From positions 1-64,000 of the forward strand of contig NZ_RAHW01000006.1 in the NCBI RefSeq assembly GCF_004117875.1: 64,000 bases of DNA. Direction: 5' to 3'. The notes under the pieces are model-generated. The model was not told the DNA's origin. It searched no databases and saw only the letters and a program-made list of their open reading frames with translations. Every line of letters begins with the position of its first letter. Positions within the stretch are counted from its first letter, which is position 1. Source of the DNA: Geomonas oryzae. GTDB lineage: Bacteria > Desulfobacterota > Desulfuromonadia > Geobacterales > Geobacteraceae. The translations under genes and the position numbers were made by a program. Below, one piece after another: positions 36,426 to 47,124 of the stretch.

Positions 36426-37799
36426 TTAAAGCTGTCCCGCGATCCTCTTCTTCAGCCTTGAGACCTCGCGGTACTTCTCGTCCACGAGTATCGAGGCGGG
36501 ATTGTCGCCGCTTACCGGATGAACCATCAAAAACGCGTCGCGCAGCTCCCCGCCGTAGCCTGCCAGAGTTTCCTGCATGATCCCGGAAAATCCGTCGCGC
36601 TCCGGCGCACGCGCCATCGGGTATTTCTTCTTCAGTAACTCGCCGCCGCCGAGGTCGAAGCGGTGGAAATCGATGGTCCCTGCCTCGTCGCCGACACCCG
36701 GATTCAGCACGAACACCGATTCCAAGGCGGTCTGGTGGATCATCTGCCTCGTCGGATCGTCGGCCGGCAGCTGCTTCTCGATTTTGAAGATGGTCGAGAT
36801 CAGGAAGCCGGTGAAGCAGTCCGCCTCCATGTAGCCGCTCGCCGCCCCGTCGGAACTCTCGCAGTAGTAGGAGACCTGCGAGTCCTGCCCGAGCTCCTTC
36901 CCGCAGACAAGGCACTGGCTCTTCAGTCCCGAAAGCCTGCCGAAATACTCTTCCTTCTTGCGCTTGTTCTCCTCGTGCTGCCACTTGTCGTACAGCATGG
37001 CGCGCGGCTCTTCCGTCTCGTAGTATTCCTTGATGCACCACTGCCCGAGGGCCGCGAACTGGCCGTAGACGTCGGTGCCGCGCCCGTGGGTGAGGATGGG
37101 GTAGATCTTCCCTTCCGGGTTGGTGTTAAGGCTCTCCACCTTCGGGCTCTTGGAGATGAAGATGTCGGAGCAGCGGAAGCCGCGGTTGATGGCGAACGCC
37201 TTCAAAAGGGTCTTCTGATCCTTGAACATCCCCTCGAACTTGATGCGCTCGTCGATGAGGCAGGGGATGAGGGAGAGGCTCTTTCTGTCCAGCCCCCGCT
37301 TGTCGAAGAGCTCGAAGATGTTGCGGCAGTTGTCCATGCTGGCCATGTCCTTGATAGGAACCAGCACCCGGTCCGCCGCGTAGAGCGCGTTCTGGGTCAT
37401 CACGTCGAGGTCCGGGCGGGTGTCGACGATGAGCACCCCGGGGATCTCGGACATGGCGAGCAGGCGCGCAAGCACCATCGGTCCCTTGAGCGAGCCGCGC
37501 AGGTCCGGAAGGGAGGTCGACGAAGGGATGTAATTGACCCCGTACTGCCCGGTGTGCAAAAGGTCGCGGCCGCGTGTCTCCAGCAACAGGTCGGCGACGG
37601 AGCCGTTCAACTTCTGCCCCTTGATGGAGAACATCTTGTCGATGGTGAAATGGTTGTCGAAGGAGAAGATGGAGACCGGAAGGTTCTCGTCCAGCGCCTT
37701 CAAAAAGATCGCGAGGTTGGTGGCCAGCGTGGTCTTGCCCACGCCCCCCTTTTCCGAGGAAACGGTTATTACATAAGGGTAATTTTTCATGGCGCGCAT
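36426..37799 (-). CDS. ParA/MinD-type ATPase fused to a cysteine-containing C-terminal region
   Basis: 457 aa (start ATG at 37799 or 37790; neither has a clear ribosome site). Deviant Walker A is EKGGVGKTT at residues 16-24 and the switch region VLIVDTRPDLD near 122-132, as in ParA/MinD ATPases. After residue ~265 comes a region unlike standard ParA: a highly charged helix, CLVCGKELG (296-304) with later Cys at YYCESS and ADCFTG, probably a zinc ribbon, then an unrecognised domain to the end. No parB or chromosome partition genes are near. The cargo and role are unknown. Flanked on both sides by repeat elements. Confidence 0.75.
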   Translation of the reverse strand: MRAMKNYPYVITVSSEKGGVGKTTLATNLAIFLKALDENLPVSIFSFDNHFTIDKMFSIKGQKLNGSVADLLLETRGRDLLHTGQYGVNYIPSSTSLPDLRGSLKGPMVLARLLAMSEIPGVLIVDTRPDLDVMTQNALYAADRVLVPIKDMASMDNCRNIFELFDKRGLDRKSLSLIPCLIDERIKFEGMFKDQKTLLKAFAINRGFRCSDIFISKSPKVESLNTNPEGKIYPILTHGRGTDVYGQFAALGQWCIKEYYETEEPRAMLYDKWQHEENKRKKEEYFGRLSGLKSQCLVCGKELGQDSQVSYYCESSDGAASGYMEADCFTGFLISTIFKIEKQLPADDPTRQMIHQTALESVFVLNPGVGDEAGTIDFHRFDLGGGELLKKKYPMARAPERDGFSGIMQETLAGYGGELRDAFLMVHPVSGDNPASILVDEKYREVSRLKKRIAGQL

Positions 37800-38118
37800 A
37801 CTAGCATCGAGACGCGGGGACGGTCAACCGGTTTGACAGTGGCGCGCGCCGCGTGATAGAAACGGCTGGGCGCCGGTTCGGGCAGGGGCGAACAATCTTG
37901 CTCCCCTTTGCCGCGCCGGCGTCTCTCGCGCCGGCGCCTGTGTGGCACCGGCGGCCGGGCGAATATTCATTCGATCTCAATCGATCCCCGCCCCCGGAGG
38001 GGGAGGGACAGGGAGGGGGCGCGTAGCGTCTGCCTCCGGCTTTCCCCCCTCCCGACCTCCCCCCTCCAGGGGGAGGAGTTCCGGCGAGATCCTCTCTGAG
38101 GCGACACCAGGAGGCTAG
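37800..38118. other. Intergenic region upstream of xseA
   Basis: A 319-bp gap between divergent ParA-like and xseA genes. It contains a GCGCCGGCGT-type hairpin near 37912-37937 and a long family B repeat at 37990-38087. The xseA ribosome site AGGAGG is at 38109-38114. No gene seen. Confidence 0.6.
37990..38087. repeat. GC-rich palindromic repeat, family B
   Basis: Two arms of CCCCCGGAGGGGGAGGG and CCCCCTCC-AGGGGGAGG type around a GCGTAGCGTC centre, directly before xseA. Confidence 0.65.
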
Positions 38119-39462
38119 ATGCAGCTCTTCAAAGAACGGCGGGTCCTCACGGTAAGCGCACTGACGGCGCTGGTGCGCGGCCTTTTGGAGGAGAACTTCG
38201 ATCAGGTATGGGTCGAGGGGGAAATCTCCAACATCGCCTGCCCGCAGTCCGGCCACTGCTACTTCACCCTCAAGGACCCCGGCGCCCAGATCCGCTGCGT
38301 CATGTTCCGCGGCGCCTTCCGCACTTTAAAGTTCACCCCCCGCGACGGCATGCGCGTCGTCCTGCGCGGACGGATGACCCTTTTCGAGCCGCGCGGCGAG
38401 TACCAGCTCTCGGTGGACGCCATGGAGCCGCAGGGGATCGGCGCGCTGCAGATGGCCTTCATCCAGCTGAAGGAGCGTCTCGCCAAAGAGGGGCTCTTCT
38501 CGGAGCTCCACAAGCGTGAGATCCCCAAGCTGCCGCGCAGGATCGGCGTGGTCACTTCCCCCACCGGCGCCGCCATCCGCGACATCCTCACCGTGCTCTC
38601 GCGCCGCTTCGCCAACGTGGAACTCATCATCGCGCCGGTCCGCGTCCAGGGGGAGGGGGCGGCACAGGAGATCGCCGCGGCCATCGCCGACCTGAACCGC
38701 GTCGGGAACGTCGACGTAATGATCGTCGGGCGCGGCGGCGGGTCCCTCGAGGACCTCTGGGCCTTCAACGAGGAGGTGGTGGCGCGGGCCATCCACCGCT
38801 CCGCCGTTCCGGTCATCTCGGCCGTGGGGCACGAGATCGATTTCACCATCGCCGACTTCGTAGCCGACCTGCGCGCCGCGACCCCCTCCGCCGCGGCGGA
38901 ACTGGTGGTAAGGAGCAAGAACGAACTGACCGCGGAAGTGGAGGGGCTCACGCACCGCCTCGCGGTGGCCCAGTCGCGCCGGCTTGAGCGTGCCCGCTCC
39001 CAGGTCGCCGCGCTTTCCCGCGCCGTCACCGATCCGAGCCGGATCCTCGGCCACCTGGCCCAGCGGGTCGACTCCCTGGACGCGAGGCTGGTAAGGGAGG
39101 CGGGGCTCATCCTCGATGACGCCTCCGAGCGGATCGTCTCTCTCGCCGCGCGACTCGCCCGCCAGAGCCCGGCGCTCACCCTCAGGCAGAACGCGGAGCG
39201 CCTCTCCACCCTCACGCTGCGCCTCGACCACGCCATGACCAGGCGCCTCGCCTGCGCCGCCGAGAATGTCGGGCTCGCCACCGGGACGCTCAACGCCGTC
39301 TCGCCCCTTGCCACCCTTTCCCGAGGCTACAGCATCGCCCGAAAGCTACCCGGGCGCGCCGTGGTCACCTCGCACCGCCAGATCGCCCCGGGCGACCGGC
39401 TCGAACTCTCCCTCGCCGCTGGCAGCGCGGTCTGCACCGTGGAGGAAACCAGCGGAGAGTGA
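38119..39462 (+). CDS. xseA: Exodeoxyribonuclease VII large subunit
   Basis: 447 aa. The N-terminal OB-fold ([24 protein letters not shown]) is followed by the catalytic region with [36 protein letters not shown] and [18 protein letters not shown] long coiled-coil region precedes the C-terminal segment ([14 protein letters not shown]). With XseB it degrades single-stranded DNA in both directions. First gene of a run xseA-xseB-ispA-dxs. Confidence 0.95.
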   Translation: MQLFKERRVLTVSALTALVRGLLEENFDQVWVEGEISNIACPQSGHCYFTLKDPGAQIRCVMFRGAFRTLKFTPRDGMRVVLRGRMTLFEPRGEYQLSVDAMEPQGIGALQMAFIQLKERLAKEGLFSELHKREIPKLPRRIGVVTSPTGAAIRDILTVLSRRFANVELIIAPVRVQGEGAAQEIAAAIADLNRVGNVDVMIVGRGGGSLEDLWAFNEEVVARAIHRSAVPVISAVGHEIDFTIADFVADLRAATPSAAAELVVRSKNELTAEVEGLTHRLAVAQSRRLERARSQVAALSRAVTDPSRILGHLAQRVDSLDARLVREAGLILDDASERIVSLAARLARQSPALTLRQNAERLSTLTLRLDHAMTRRLACAAENVGLATGTLNAVSPLATLSRGYSIARKLPGRAVVTSHRQIAPGDRLELSLAAGSAVCTVEETSGE

Positions 39463-39571
39463 ATCCTTGACGGTTATTGAACGATCGGTATAATAGGCGA
39501 TCACTTTTTCATTATATAGCGCGGCCGTCGTCTTCATTGGCGCCGCGGCAGCAAGCAGCACGAGGGATGGC

Positions 39572-39799
39572 ATGGCCGTAGAAAAATTCGAGACCGCGCT
39601 CAAGAAGCTCGAAGACGTCGTGAAGAAGCTGGAAGGGGGAGAACTTTCCCTCGAGGACTCGCTGAAGGCCTTCGAGGAAGGGGTGAAATATTCCGCCTTC
39701 TGCAGCAAGAAGCTGAACGAGGCCGAGCGCCGCGTCGAGCTTCTCGTAAAGCAGCGCGACGGCAGCCTGACCACCCGCCCCTTTGAAGAGGAGGAGTAA
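39572..39799 (+). CDS. xseB: Exodeoxyribonuclease VII small subunit
   Basis: 75 aa. FETALKKLEDVVKKLEGGELSLEDSLKAFEEGVK is the standard XseB helical hairpin (positions ~5-40), and the C-terminus is acidic. Several copies wrap each XseA coiled coil. 109 bp after xseA. Confidence 0.94.
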   Translation: MAVEKFETALKKLEDVVKKLEGGELSLEDSLKAFEEGVKYSAFCSKKLNEAERRVELLVKQRDGSLTTRPFEEEE

Positions 39800-39843
39800 T
39801 CCCCGTCTTTGCCGCCTGACAGGATCAGTTGCAAGCAGGACGC

Positions 39844-39954
39844 CTCCCCCCCTCCCTTGACGGGAGGGGGCCGGGGGGTGGGTGACGTTGCCCTCGGCTT
39901 CCAATGTGGCGCGTTCCCCCTCCCCCTAACCCCCTCCCGCAAGGGGAGGGGGAT
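39844..39954. repeat. GC-rich palindromic repeat, family B
   Basis: CCCCTCCCTTGACGGGAGGG arm, then a CCCTCCCGCAAGGGGAGGG arm after a ~60-bp centre, between xseB and ispA. Confidence 0.7.
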
Positions 39955-39976
39955 CTCGATTCGCAAGGAAGCCTGA

Positions 39977-40864
39977 ATGGATCTCAAGGAATACCTGAAG
40001 CAGAAATGCCAGCTGGTCGACCAGGCGCTGGAGCGCTTTCTCCCCGCCGCCACCGAACTCCCCTCCTCGCTGCACGGCTCGATGCGCTACTCGGTCTTCG
40101 CCGGCGGCAAGCGCGTTCGCCCCGTCCTCATGCTCGCCGCATGCGAGGCGGTGGGCGGCTCGCCCGACGCGGTGATGCCCGCAGCCTGCGCCATGGAGAT
40201 GATCCACACCTACTCGCTGATCCACGACGACCTTCCCGCCATGGACAACGACGACTTCCGCCGGGGCAACCCGACCAACCACAAGGTCTACGGCGAGGCG
40301 ACCGCCATCCTGGCAGGTGACGCCCTTCTGACCGAGGCCTTCATCCTCCTCTCCACGGAGGGGCAGAGTGGGGACCCCGCGGCGCGCCTTCGGGTGATCC
40401 AGGAGATCGCCGTCGCCGCCGGTTCGCGCGGCATGGTGGGCGGCCAGGTGGTCGACATGGAAAGCGAGGGGCGCCACGACGTGGACATGGCGACACTCTC
40501 CTACATCCACACCCACAAGACCGGCGCCCTGATCCGCGCCTCGGTCCGCTCCGGCGCCATCATGGGGGGCGCGAGCGAGGAGCAGTTCAAGGCGCTCACC
40601 CGCTACGCCGATGCCATCGGCCTCGCCTTCCAGATTGCCGACGACATCCTCGACGTCGAAGGGACCACCGAGGAACTCGGCAAGGACGCAGGCAGCGACC
40701 AGGCCCGCGGCAAGGCGACCTATCCCGCCCTCATGGGGCTCGAGGCCTCCAAGGCGCGCGCCCAGGAACTGGTGCAGATCGCGCTCGACGCCCTCGCCAT
40801 CTTCGACGACCGCGCCGAACCGCTGCGGGCCATCGCCTCGTACATCGTTAAAAGGAAATCGTAA
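39977..40864 (+). CDS. ispA: Farnesyl/geranyl diphosphate synthase (short-chain polyprenyl synthase)
   Basis: 295 aa. First Asp-rich motif DDLPAMD at 84-90, second IADDILD near 220-226, plus GGKRVRP and GDALLTEAF. It condenses DMAPP/GPP with IPP, making C15 (or C10) diphosphate for quinones, undecaprenol and hopanoids. The chain length is not certain from sequence. Immediately followed by dxs with no gap. Confidence 0.94.
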   Translation: MDLKEYLKQKCQLVDQALERFLPAATELPSSLHGSMRYSVFAGGKRVRPVLMLAACEAVGGSPDAVMPAACAMEMIHTYSLIHDDLPAMDNDDFRRGNPTNHKVYGEATAILAGDALLTEAFILLSTEGQSGDPAARLRVIQEIAVAAGSRGMVGGQVVDMESEGRHDVDMATLSYIHTHKTGALIRASVRSGAIMGGASEEQFKALTRYADAIGLAFQIADDILDVEGTTEELGKDAGSDQARGKATYPALMGLEASKARAQELVQIALDALAIFDDRAEPLRAIASYIVKRKS

Positions 40865-42802
40865 ATGGCAGGTATCCTCGACGGCATCACCGAACCCAGT
40901 CAGCTGAAAGCGCTTTCCCTGCGCGAGCTGGAGACGCTCGCCGAGGAGCTGCGTGCCCGCATCATCGAGACCTGCGCCGCAAACGGCGGCCATGTCGCCC
41001 CGAGTCTCGGCGTCGTCGAGCTCACCATCGCGCTGCACCGCGTCTTCGACTCTCCGAAGGACAAGATCGTCTGGGATGTGGGGCACCAGGCCTACGCCCA
41101 CAAGCTTCTTACCGGCAGGAAGGAGCGCTTCGGCACGCTGCGCACCCTGGGCGGGATCAGCGGCTTTCCCAAGCGCTGCGAGTCGCCTCACGACTCTTTC
41201 GACGTCGGCCACTCCTCGACCTCGATATCGGCCGGCGTAGGCTTCGCCGTGGCGCGCGACCTTAAAAAAGAGCGCAACAAGGTGCTCACCGTGATCGGCG
41301 ACGGCGCCATGACCGGCGGCCTCGCCTTCGAGGGGCTGAACCACGCGGGGGAGCTGAACAAGGACCTGGTGGTCATCTTAAACGACAACGAGATGTCCAT
41401 CTCGGAGAACGTAGGCGCCCTGTCGAACCTCCTCTCGCGCACCATCACGAGCGAATACGTGCACCGGGCCAAGAAGGACCTGGAGGCCTTCCTCGAGGGG
41501 GTCCCCATGTTCGGGCGCTCCGTGCTGAAGATCGCCAAGCGCGCCGAGGAATCGCTGAAGACCCTCTTCACCCCGGGCATGCTTTTCGAGGCCTTCGGCT
41601 TCGAGTACATAGGACCCATCGACGGGCACGACATCCCGAAGCTCTTGGAGACGCTCGAGAACGTCAAGCGTTTCGACGACGCGGTGCTCATCCACGTCCT
41701 CACCAGGAAGGGAAAGGGGTATCCCCCCGCCGAGGCGAACCCGTCGCTTTTTCACGGCGTCGGCCCCTTCGATCTGAAGACCGGCAAGGTGCTGAAAGGT
41801 AAGGGTGGCGCCGCCTCCTACACCGGCGTCTTCGGCGAGACGGTGAAAAGGCTCGCCCAGGAGGATGACCGCATCGTCGCCATCACGGCAGCCATGCCGG
41901 ACGGTACCGGCCTCACCCCGTTTGCGCGCGAGTTCCCGGACCGCTTCTTCGACGTCGGCATCGCCGAACAGCACGCCATCACCTTCGCCGCCGGCCTCGC
42001 CGCGGAAGGCTTCCGTCCGGTGGTCGCCCTCTACTCGTCGTTTTTGCAGCGCGGCTACGACCAGCTCTTCCACGACGTCTGCCTGCAGGAGCTCCCGGTA
42101 ACCTTCGCCATCGACCGCGCGGGCGTGGTCGGCAACGACGGCCCCACCCATCACGGTGTCTTCGACCTCTCCTACCTGCGTGCGGTTCCGGGACTTACCA
42201 TCATGGCCCCGAAGGACGAGAACGAGCTGCAGCACATGCTGGTGACCGCACTTTCGCTTCCCGGCCCCGCTGCGTTGCGCTATCCACGCGGCAACGGCCT
42301 CGGCGTTCCGATGGACCAGATCCTCGAGCCGCTTCCCATCGGGCGCGGCGAACTCCTCGAGAAGGGAAAGGACGGCGCCATCATCGCCGTCGGCACCATG
42401 GTGCAGCCGGCCCGCGAGGCGGCGGCAGCTCTTGCCGCTGAGGGGATCGAACTCGCCGTCATGAACGCCCGCTTCGTAAAGCCGCTCGATACCGACCTCA
42501 TCCTCTCGCTCGCCGAGACCGGATTCCTCGTCACCCTCGAGGACAACGTGGTGCAGGGGGGCTTCGGCACCGCCGTCCTGGAGCTCCTGGAGGAACATGG
42601 TGTCACCGGCGTTAAGGTGCTGCGCCTTGGTTACCCCGACCGCTTCGTCGAGCAGGGGGAGCAGGCCGAGCTGAAGGCCGCCTACCGGCTCGACGCCGCC
42701 GGCATCGCCGCGAGCATCCGGGAGGCGCGGCGCCCGGTCCCGGTCCGCTCCGAAGCGGCGGCTCCGGTCGGGGAACCCGTCCCGGACCAGCCGCATGCCT
42801 AA
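40865..42802 (+). CDS. dxs: 1-deoxy-D-xylulose-5-phosphate synthase
   Basis: 645 aa. Thiamine-diphosphate motif [18 protein letters not shown] and later NDNEMSI; the transketolase-like Pyr domain has [17 protein letters not shown] and [15 protein letters not shown]. It condenses pyruvate with glyceraldehyde-3-phosphate, the first step of the MEP isoprenoid pathway, feeding IspA next door. The C-terminal ~20 residues are Pro/Ala-rich and overlap the next gene by 8 bp. Confidence 0.96.
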   Translation: MAGILDGITEPSQLKALSLRELETLAEELRARIIETCAANGGHVAPSLGVVELTIALHRVFDSPKDKIVWDVGHQAYAHKLLTGRKERFGTLRTLGGISGFPKRCESPHDSFDVGHSSTSISAGVGFAVARDLKKERNKVLTVIGDGAMTGGLAFEGLNHAGELNKDLVVILNDNEMSISENVGALSNLLSRTITSEYVHRAKKDLEAFLEGVPMFGRSVLKIAKRAEESLKTLFTPGMLFEAFGFEYIGPIDGHDIPKLLETLENVKRFDDAVLIHVLTRKGKGYPPAEANPSLFHGVGPFDLKTGKVLKGKGGAASYTGVFGETVKRLAQEDDRIVAITAAMPDGTGLTPFAREFPDRFFDVGIAEQHAITFAAGLAAEGFRPVVALYSSFLQRGYDQLFHDVCLQELPVTFAIDRAGVVGNDGPTHHGVFDLSYLRAVPGLTIMAPKDENELQHMLVTALSLPGPAALRYPRGNGLGVPMDQILEPLPIGRGELLEKGKDGAIIAVGTMVQPAREAAAALAAEGIELAVMNARFVKPLDTDLILSLAETGFLVTLEDNVVQGGFGTAVLELLEEHGVTGVKVLRLGYPDRFVEQGEQAELKAAYRLDAAGIAASIREARRPVPVRSEAAAPVGEPVPDQPHA

Positions 42803-44036
42803 GATCCCCCCGCTCCTCGCAGCCCTTCTGCTTTATGCCGGTCCGGCCCTGGCCGCCGACCCGCTCGCCTTGAGCGCCAAAGCCGACCAGATGATCGCCA
42901 AGGGGGACCTCGCCCAGGCGGCCGAGGAACTCAAGGCCGCTACCTCGCTCTTTCCTTACGACGAAGGGGTGCGGCGCAAGCTCGCCTTCACCTACACCGA
43001 AATCGCCAAGCGCGACCTGCAGTCAGGGCACTTTCCCGCCGCCGCCGAACATTTCGGGCAGGCGCACGAACTCCTCCCGGCAAGTGCCGAACTGGGTCTC
43101 ATGCGCGGCATAGCACTCTACCTGGGCAAGGATTACACGGCGGCCCGCGAGGAGCTTTTGCAGGCCGGGGAGGGGAGCGAGCCGCTCATCTACCTCGGGA
43201 AGATCAGCTACGACACGGGGGACCTCCCCGGCGCGCTCGAGCTGTGGCGCCGTGCGAAGGGGAAGGACCCCGACAACAAGACGCTCGAGGCCTTGATCGG
43301 CAAGGCGGAGCGGGAGCTCCCCGTCGAGTCGCGCATGGACAAGGGGTACAGCTCCATGTTCGACCTCTCCTACGATGCCGAGCTGCCGCCGGGGCTTTCC
43401 GCCGAGGTGCTGGACGCGCTCGAGAGTGCCTATAACTCGGTGGGTGCCGACTTCGGCGTCTTTCCTGCCACGCGCATCCCGGTACTGCTCTACACGAAGA
43501 AGGACTACAGCAGCGTGACCACCGGGCCGGACTGGTCCGGTGGGCTCTACGACGGCAAGATTCGCCTGCCGGTCGGTGGGCTCACCCGGGTCACGCCGCA
43601 ACTGCGTGCCATCATCTTCCACGAGTTCACCCATGTCCTCGTCGCGGAGCTTACTCACGGCAACGTCCCCACCTGGCTGAACGAAGGCCTCGCCGAAATT
43701 GAAGGGCGCAAGGAGTTCGCCCCGCCGCTGCCCCGATTCGGCACCGTACCGGGAAAGCATCTGCTGCCGCTTACCTCCCTTTCCCGCGGCTTTGCCGGGA
43801 TGGGGGGAGAGGATGCATGGCTTGCCTACCAGCAAAGTCATTCCATGGCGTCGTTCATGGTGCAGCGCTACGGCTGGTACGCGATGCAGCAGTTGCTCAA
43901 GTATCTGGGTGAGCGCAGGGGTATGGAGGAGGCCGTCGCCAAGGCTCTTTCCGACTACGGGTTGGATCTGGACGGCGTGATGCGTGAGTGGAGGGAGTCG
44001 CTGACAGCATCGGCTGCGGGCGACGGCGCCAACTGA
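42795..44036 (+). CDS. Secreted TPR protein with gluzincin-type zinc protease motif
   Basis: 413 aa. Signal peptide (residues ~1-20, ending ALA-AD), TPR-like repeats (~25-175), then a peptidase MA-like domain with HEFTH at 276-280 and the third ligand Glu297 in WLNEGLAE. Exported Zn-metalloprotease is the likely activity; the substrate is unknown. It overlaps dxs by 8 bp, so it is translated from the same message. Confidence 0.82.
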   Translation: MPKIPPLLAALLLYAGPALAADPLALSAKADQMIAKGDLAQAAEELKAATSLFPYDEGVRRKLAFTYTEIAKRDLQSGHFPAAAEHFGQAHELLPASAELGLMRGIALYLGKDYTAAREELLQAGEGSEPLIYLGKISYDTGDLPGALELWRRAKGKDPDNKTLEALIGKAERELPVESRMDKGYSSMFDLSYDAELPPGLSAEVLDALESAYNSVGADFGVFPATRIPVLLYTKKDYSSVTTGPDWSGGLYDGKIRLPVGGLTRVTPQLRAIIFHEFTHVLVAELTHGNVPTWLNEGLAEIEGRKEFAPPLPRFGTVPGKHLLPLTSLSRGFAGMGGEDAWLAYQQSHSMASFMVQRYGWYAMQQLLKYLGERRGMEEAVAKALSDYGLDLDGVMREWRESLTASAAGDGAN

Positions 44037-44111
44037 GTGGTATAGTATGCATTAAGCCGCAAGTTTGGCAGTATGAGCGGCAAGACGGCAAGGCAATAAA
44101 CGGGAGTTTTC

Positions 44112-44489
44112 TTGATTTACGGCACCGGCGTTGACATCGTTGAAATCGGCCGCTTCGAAAAGTTCTTGAGAGAGGGCAACGACGGACTGTTCCAGAGACT
44201 GTTCACCCAGCGGGAGATCGATTACTGCTCGGTGAAAAAGAACTGCGCCCAGCACTACGCCCTGCGTTTCGCGGCAAAAGAGGCCTTCCTGAAGGCGCTC
44301 GGTACCGGGCTGCGTGACGGACTTTCCTGGAAGGACATGGAGGTGGTGAACGATCCCCTCGGTAAGCCCGAGCTGAAGCTTACCGGGCGGGCCGAGGAGC
44401 TTTACCGCCAGGCGGGGCTTGCCGGCTGCTTTCTCTCCCTTTCCCATGACGCCGGCTGTGCCGTCGCCTTCGTGGTACTGGAGCGCTAG
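44112..44489 (+). CDS. acpS: Holo-[acyl-carrier-protein] synthase
   Basis: 125 aa from a TTG at 44112. [17 protein letters not shown] carries the Mg-binding Asp, and [14 protein letters not shown] carries the catalytic Glu/Lys motif. It transfers 4'-phosphopantetheine from CoA to ACP. Directly followed by nnrDE (no gap). Confidence 0.94.
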   Translation: MIYGTGVDIVEIGRFEKFLREGNDGLFQRLFTQREIDYCSVKKNCAQHYALRFAAKEAFLKALGTGLRDGLSWKDMEVVNDPLGKPELKLTGRAEELYRQAGLAGCFLSLSHDAGCAVAFVVLER

Positions 44490-46079
44490 ATGAAAGTCGT
44501 GAGCGGTCAGGTCATGCAGCTTATGGATAAAAGGGCCATCGGGGAGTTCGGCATCCCGGGGCTCGACCTCATGGAGCGTGCCGGTCGCGGCTGTGCCAAC
44601 GCCATCGTGGACGCCTTCGGCGGCGGCGCGGGGAAACGCGCCGTGATCGTGGCGGGGAAGGGGAACAACGGCGGCGACGGTTTCGTCATCTCGCGCCTTC
44701 TGTCGGAACAGGGGTGGGACGCTCCGGTGCTGCTACTTGCCGCTCCCGAGGCGATCGCCGGCGACGCCGCGGCGAACCTTGCGCGCCTTGATGCCGGCGT
44801 GGTGAAGAGCGTGCCGCAGGGAATCGCGGGGGAACGGGAACTTCTGCAGGGGGCGACGGTGATCGTGGACGCCCTGCTCGGCACCGGGATGAAGAGCGAG
44901 GTCTCCGGCATCTACGGCGAGGCGATAGACGCGATCAACGCGGCCGGGGGCCCCGTGGTCGCCGTGGACATCCCCTCCGGCGTCGATTCGGCCACCGGGA
45001 AGGTGCTAGGGCGCGCGGTGCGGGCCGACCTCACCGTCACCTTCGCGCTTGCCAAGCTGGGCAACGTCCTTTATCCCGGCGCGGAGCTTTGCGGGAGGCT
45101 GGTCGTCGCCGACATCGGCATGCCCGACGCCGTGGTCGCCGAGGCCGAAGGGGCCGAGTTTACCGATCTTCCGAGCGCCGCCCTACTTTTCAGGCCGCGA
45201 GAGGCAACCGCACACAAGGGAACCGGCGGCCACACCCTCGTCGTCGCCGGGAGCACCGGCAAGACCGGTGCCGCGGCCATGGCAGCTAACAGCGCGCTGC
45301 GCACCGGGGCGGGACTCGTCACCCTGGCGGTCCCGGCACTGTTGCACCCGATCCTGGAGGCGAAGACCACCGAGGCGATGACCATCCCGCTCGGCCCGGG
45401 GACAAAGGGTTACCTTCAGGCCGGGGCGCTCCCGGAAATCGCCGCCGCAGCGGCGGCCCGCGACGTAGTCGCCTTAGGTCCCGGTCTCGGGACGGCCCCT
45501 TCCACGGTCTACCTGGTTCATTCGCTCCTGGCCGTGCTCAGGCGGCCCCTCGTGCTCGATGCCGACGCCTTGAACGCGGTGGCGCCCGACCCGTCCCTTC
45601 TGCTCAAGAGAAGCGGCTTGGTGACGGTGCTCACGCCGCACCCGGGGGAGATGGCACGCCTGCTTGACTGCTCGGTCCCCGAGGTGGAGGAGGACCGCAT
45701 CGGCTGCGCCCGCGACTTCGCTACCAGATACCAGGTGCACCTGATCCTCAAGGGAGCGCGCAGCATCGTCGCCGCACCCGACGGCCGCATCGCGGTCAAC
45801 GGCAGCGGCAATCCCGGCATGGCGAGCGGCGGCATGGGGGACGTGCTCACCGGCGTCGTCGCCGCCCTAATCGGCCAGGGGTACGACCCTTTCACCGCCT
45901 GCAGGCTCGGCTCCTTCGTCCACGGCTTCGCCGCGGACCTGTTGCTTGAGACCCGAGGCTGCCAGGGGATGAGCGCCACCGACGTACAGGAGGCGCTTCC
46001 CGCCGCGCTGGACCGGATCGCCCGGGCGCGCGGCGTTCATCACGTCTTTAAAACCGACAACACATCACAGGGAGAATGA
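44490..46079 (+). CDS. nnrD: Bifunctional NAD(P)H-hydrate epimerase / ADP-dependent NAD(P)HX dehydratase
   Basis: 529 aa. N-terminal epimerase domain (NnrE, ~1-215: GKGNNGGDGFVISR, ALLGTG, DIPSGVDSATG). C-terminal ribokinase-like dehydratase domain (NnrD, ~225-520: HKGTGGHTLVVAGS, LTPHPGEMARLL, GNPGMASGGMGDVLTG). Repairs hydrated NADH and NADPH. Stop overlaps the ribosome site and first possible start of the CBS gene. Confidence 0.94.
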   Translation: MKVVSGQVMQLMDKRAIGEFGIPGLDLMERAGRGCANAIVDAFGGGAGKRAVIVAGKGNNGGDGFVISRLLSEQGWDAPVLLLAAPEAIAGDAAANLARLDAGVVKSVPQGIAGERELLQGATVIVDALLGTGMKSEVSGIYGEAIDAINAAGGPVVAVDIPSGVDSATGKVLGRAVRADLTVTFALAKLGNVLYPGAELCGRLVVADIGMPDAVVAEAEGAEFTDLPSAALLFRPREATAHKGTGGHTLVVAGSTGKTGAAAMAANSALRTGAGLVTLAVPALLHPILEAKTTEAMTIPLGPGTKGYLQAGALPEIAAAAAARDVVALGPGLGTAPSTVYLVHSLLAVLRRPLVLDADALNAVAPDPSLLLKRSGLVTVLTPHPGEMARLLDCSVPEVEEDRIGCARDFATRYQVHLILKGARSIVAAPDGRIAVNGSGNPGMASGGMGDVLTGVVAALIGQGYDPFTACRLGSFVHGFAADLLLETRGCQGMSATDVQEALPAALDRIARARGVHHVFKTDNTSQGE

Positions 46080-46081
46080 CC

Positions 46082-46531
46082 ATGATGAAAGCAAAAGAGA
46101 TCATGACCAAAGACGTGGTTACCGTAGGCCGCGACACCACGGTGCGAGACTTGGCCAAGCTCTTCGCCGAGCGCCGCATCTCCAGCGTCCCGGTGGTGGA
46201 CAACGAGGGGCTTTTGGTCGGCATCGTGTCCGAAAGCGACCTGATCGAGCGGGACAAGCCGCTGCACATTCCGACCGTCATCTCCATCTTCGACTGGGTC
46301 ATCTACCTGGAGAGCGACAAGCGTTTCGAGAAGGAACTGCAGAAGATGACCGGGCAGACCGTCGCGGACATCTTTTCGCAGGAGGTTCTCACCGTGGGGC
46401 CGGAGGCGCCGGTTTCCGAGGTGGCCGAACTGATGACCAACAAGAAGGTGCAGGCCGTCCCGGTGGTCGAGGGGCGCCGCGTGGTCGGTATCATCGGGCG
46501 CATCGACATGGTGCGCACCATGATAGGGTAG
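46082..46531 (+). CDS. CBS-pair domain protein
   Basis: 149 aa from the ATG at 46082 (GGAG 7 bp upstream; an ATG at 46076 overlaps nnrD but sits too close to it). Two CBS domains: KEIMTKDVVTVGRDTTVRDL and a second beginning IFSQEVLTVGPEAPVSEV; the insert between them (~60-95) is longer than usual. CBS pairs bind adenosyl ligands and regulate partner proteins. The partner here is unknown. In line with acpS, nnrD and tsaE. Confidence 0.88.
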   Translation: MMKAKEIMTKDVVTVGRDTTVRDLAKLFAERRISSVPVVDNEGLLVGIVSESDLIERDKPLHIPTVISIFDWVIYLESDKRFEKELQKMTGQTVADIFSQEVLTVGPEAPVSEVAELMTNKKVQAVPVVEGRRVVGIIGRIDMVRTMIG

Positions 46532-46536
46532 TCTCG

Positions 46537-47010
46537 ATGCCTTTCATGCGGACCAAAAGCAGCGACGAGACGGTGCAACTGGGGGAGAGGCTCGGGCGGC
46601 TGCTTGCCCCCGGCGATTTCATCGCCCTGACCGGTGAACTCGGCGCGGGCAAAACCCAGTTCGCCAAGGGGATCGCCCGCGGGTTGGAGGTCGACCCGGA
46701 GACCCCGGTGACCAGCCCGACCTACACCATATTGAACATCTACGAGGGGAGGCTCCCCCTGTACCATTTCGACCTCTACCGTCTCGAGGGGGCACACGAC
46801 GTCGACGCGCTCGGTTTCGAGGAATATTTCTCCGGCGACGGCGCCTGCGTCGTGGAATGGGCCGAGCGCCTGGACGGGGAGATGCCCGACGACGTTCTCA
46901 CCGTTACGCTGAACCACGAGGGGGACGAGGAGCGCAGCGTCAGCTTCGAGGGTTCCGGCCCCAGGTCACAGGCCATCGTCCGCGCTCTCTCAGCAGGGGA
47001 GCGAGATTAA
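46537..47010 (+). CDS. tsaE: tRNA threonylcarbamoyladenosine biosynthesis ATPase TsaE
   Basis: 157 aa. Walker A GELGAGKTQFAKG (~33-45), then the family motifs TSPTYTILNIYEG, HFDLYRLEG and VVEWAERL. TsaE works with TsaB and TsaD in forming t6A37 of ANN-decoding tRNAs. The C-terminal ~25 residues extend past the family core. Last gene before a terminator. Confidence 0.94.
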   Translation: MPFMRTKSSDETVQLGERLGRLLAPGDFIALTGELGAGKTQFAKGIARGLEVDPETPVTSPTYTILNIYEGRLPLYHFDLYRLEGAHDVDALGFEEYFSGDGACVVEWAERLDGEMPDDVLTVTLNHEGDEERSVSFEGSGPRSQAIVRALSAGERD

Positions 47011-47018
47011 GTCAGAAG

Positions 47019-47055
47019 ACGCCTCTTCCGGTTCCGGAAGGGGCGTTTCTTTTTG
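47019..47055 (+). terminator. Terminator after tsaE
   Basis: Stem ACGCCTCTTCCG (47019-47030) with 47035-47046 (one mismatch), then TTCTTTTT. Confidence 0.88.
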
Positions 47056-47124
47056 TTGTAAACAGAGAAGGGGGCAAAAAGTGCTCATAAGGCTGTCTTG
47101 GCCTTGATTGTTTAAAAAAATGTT

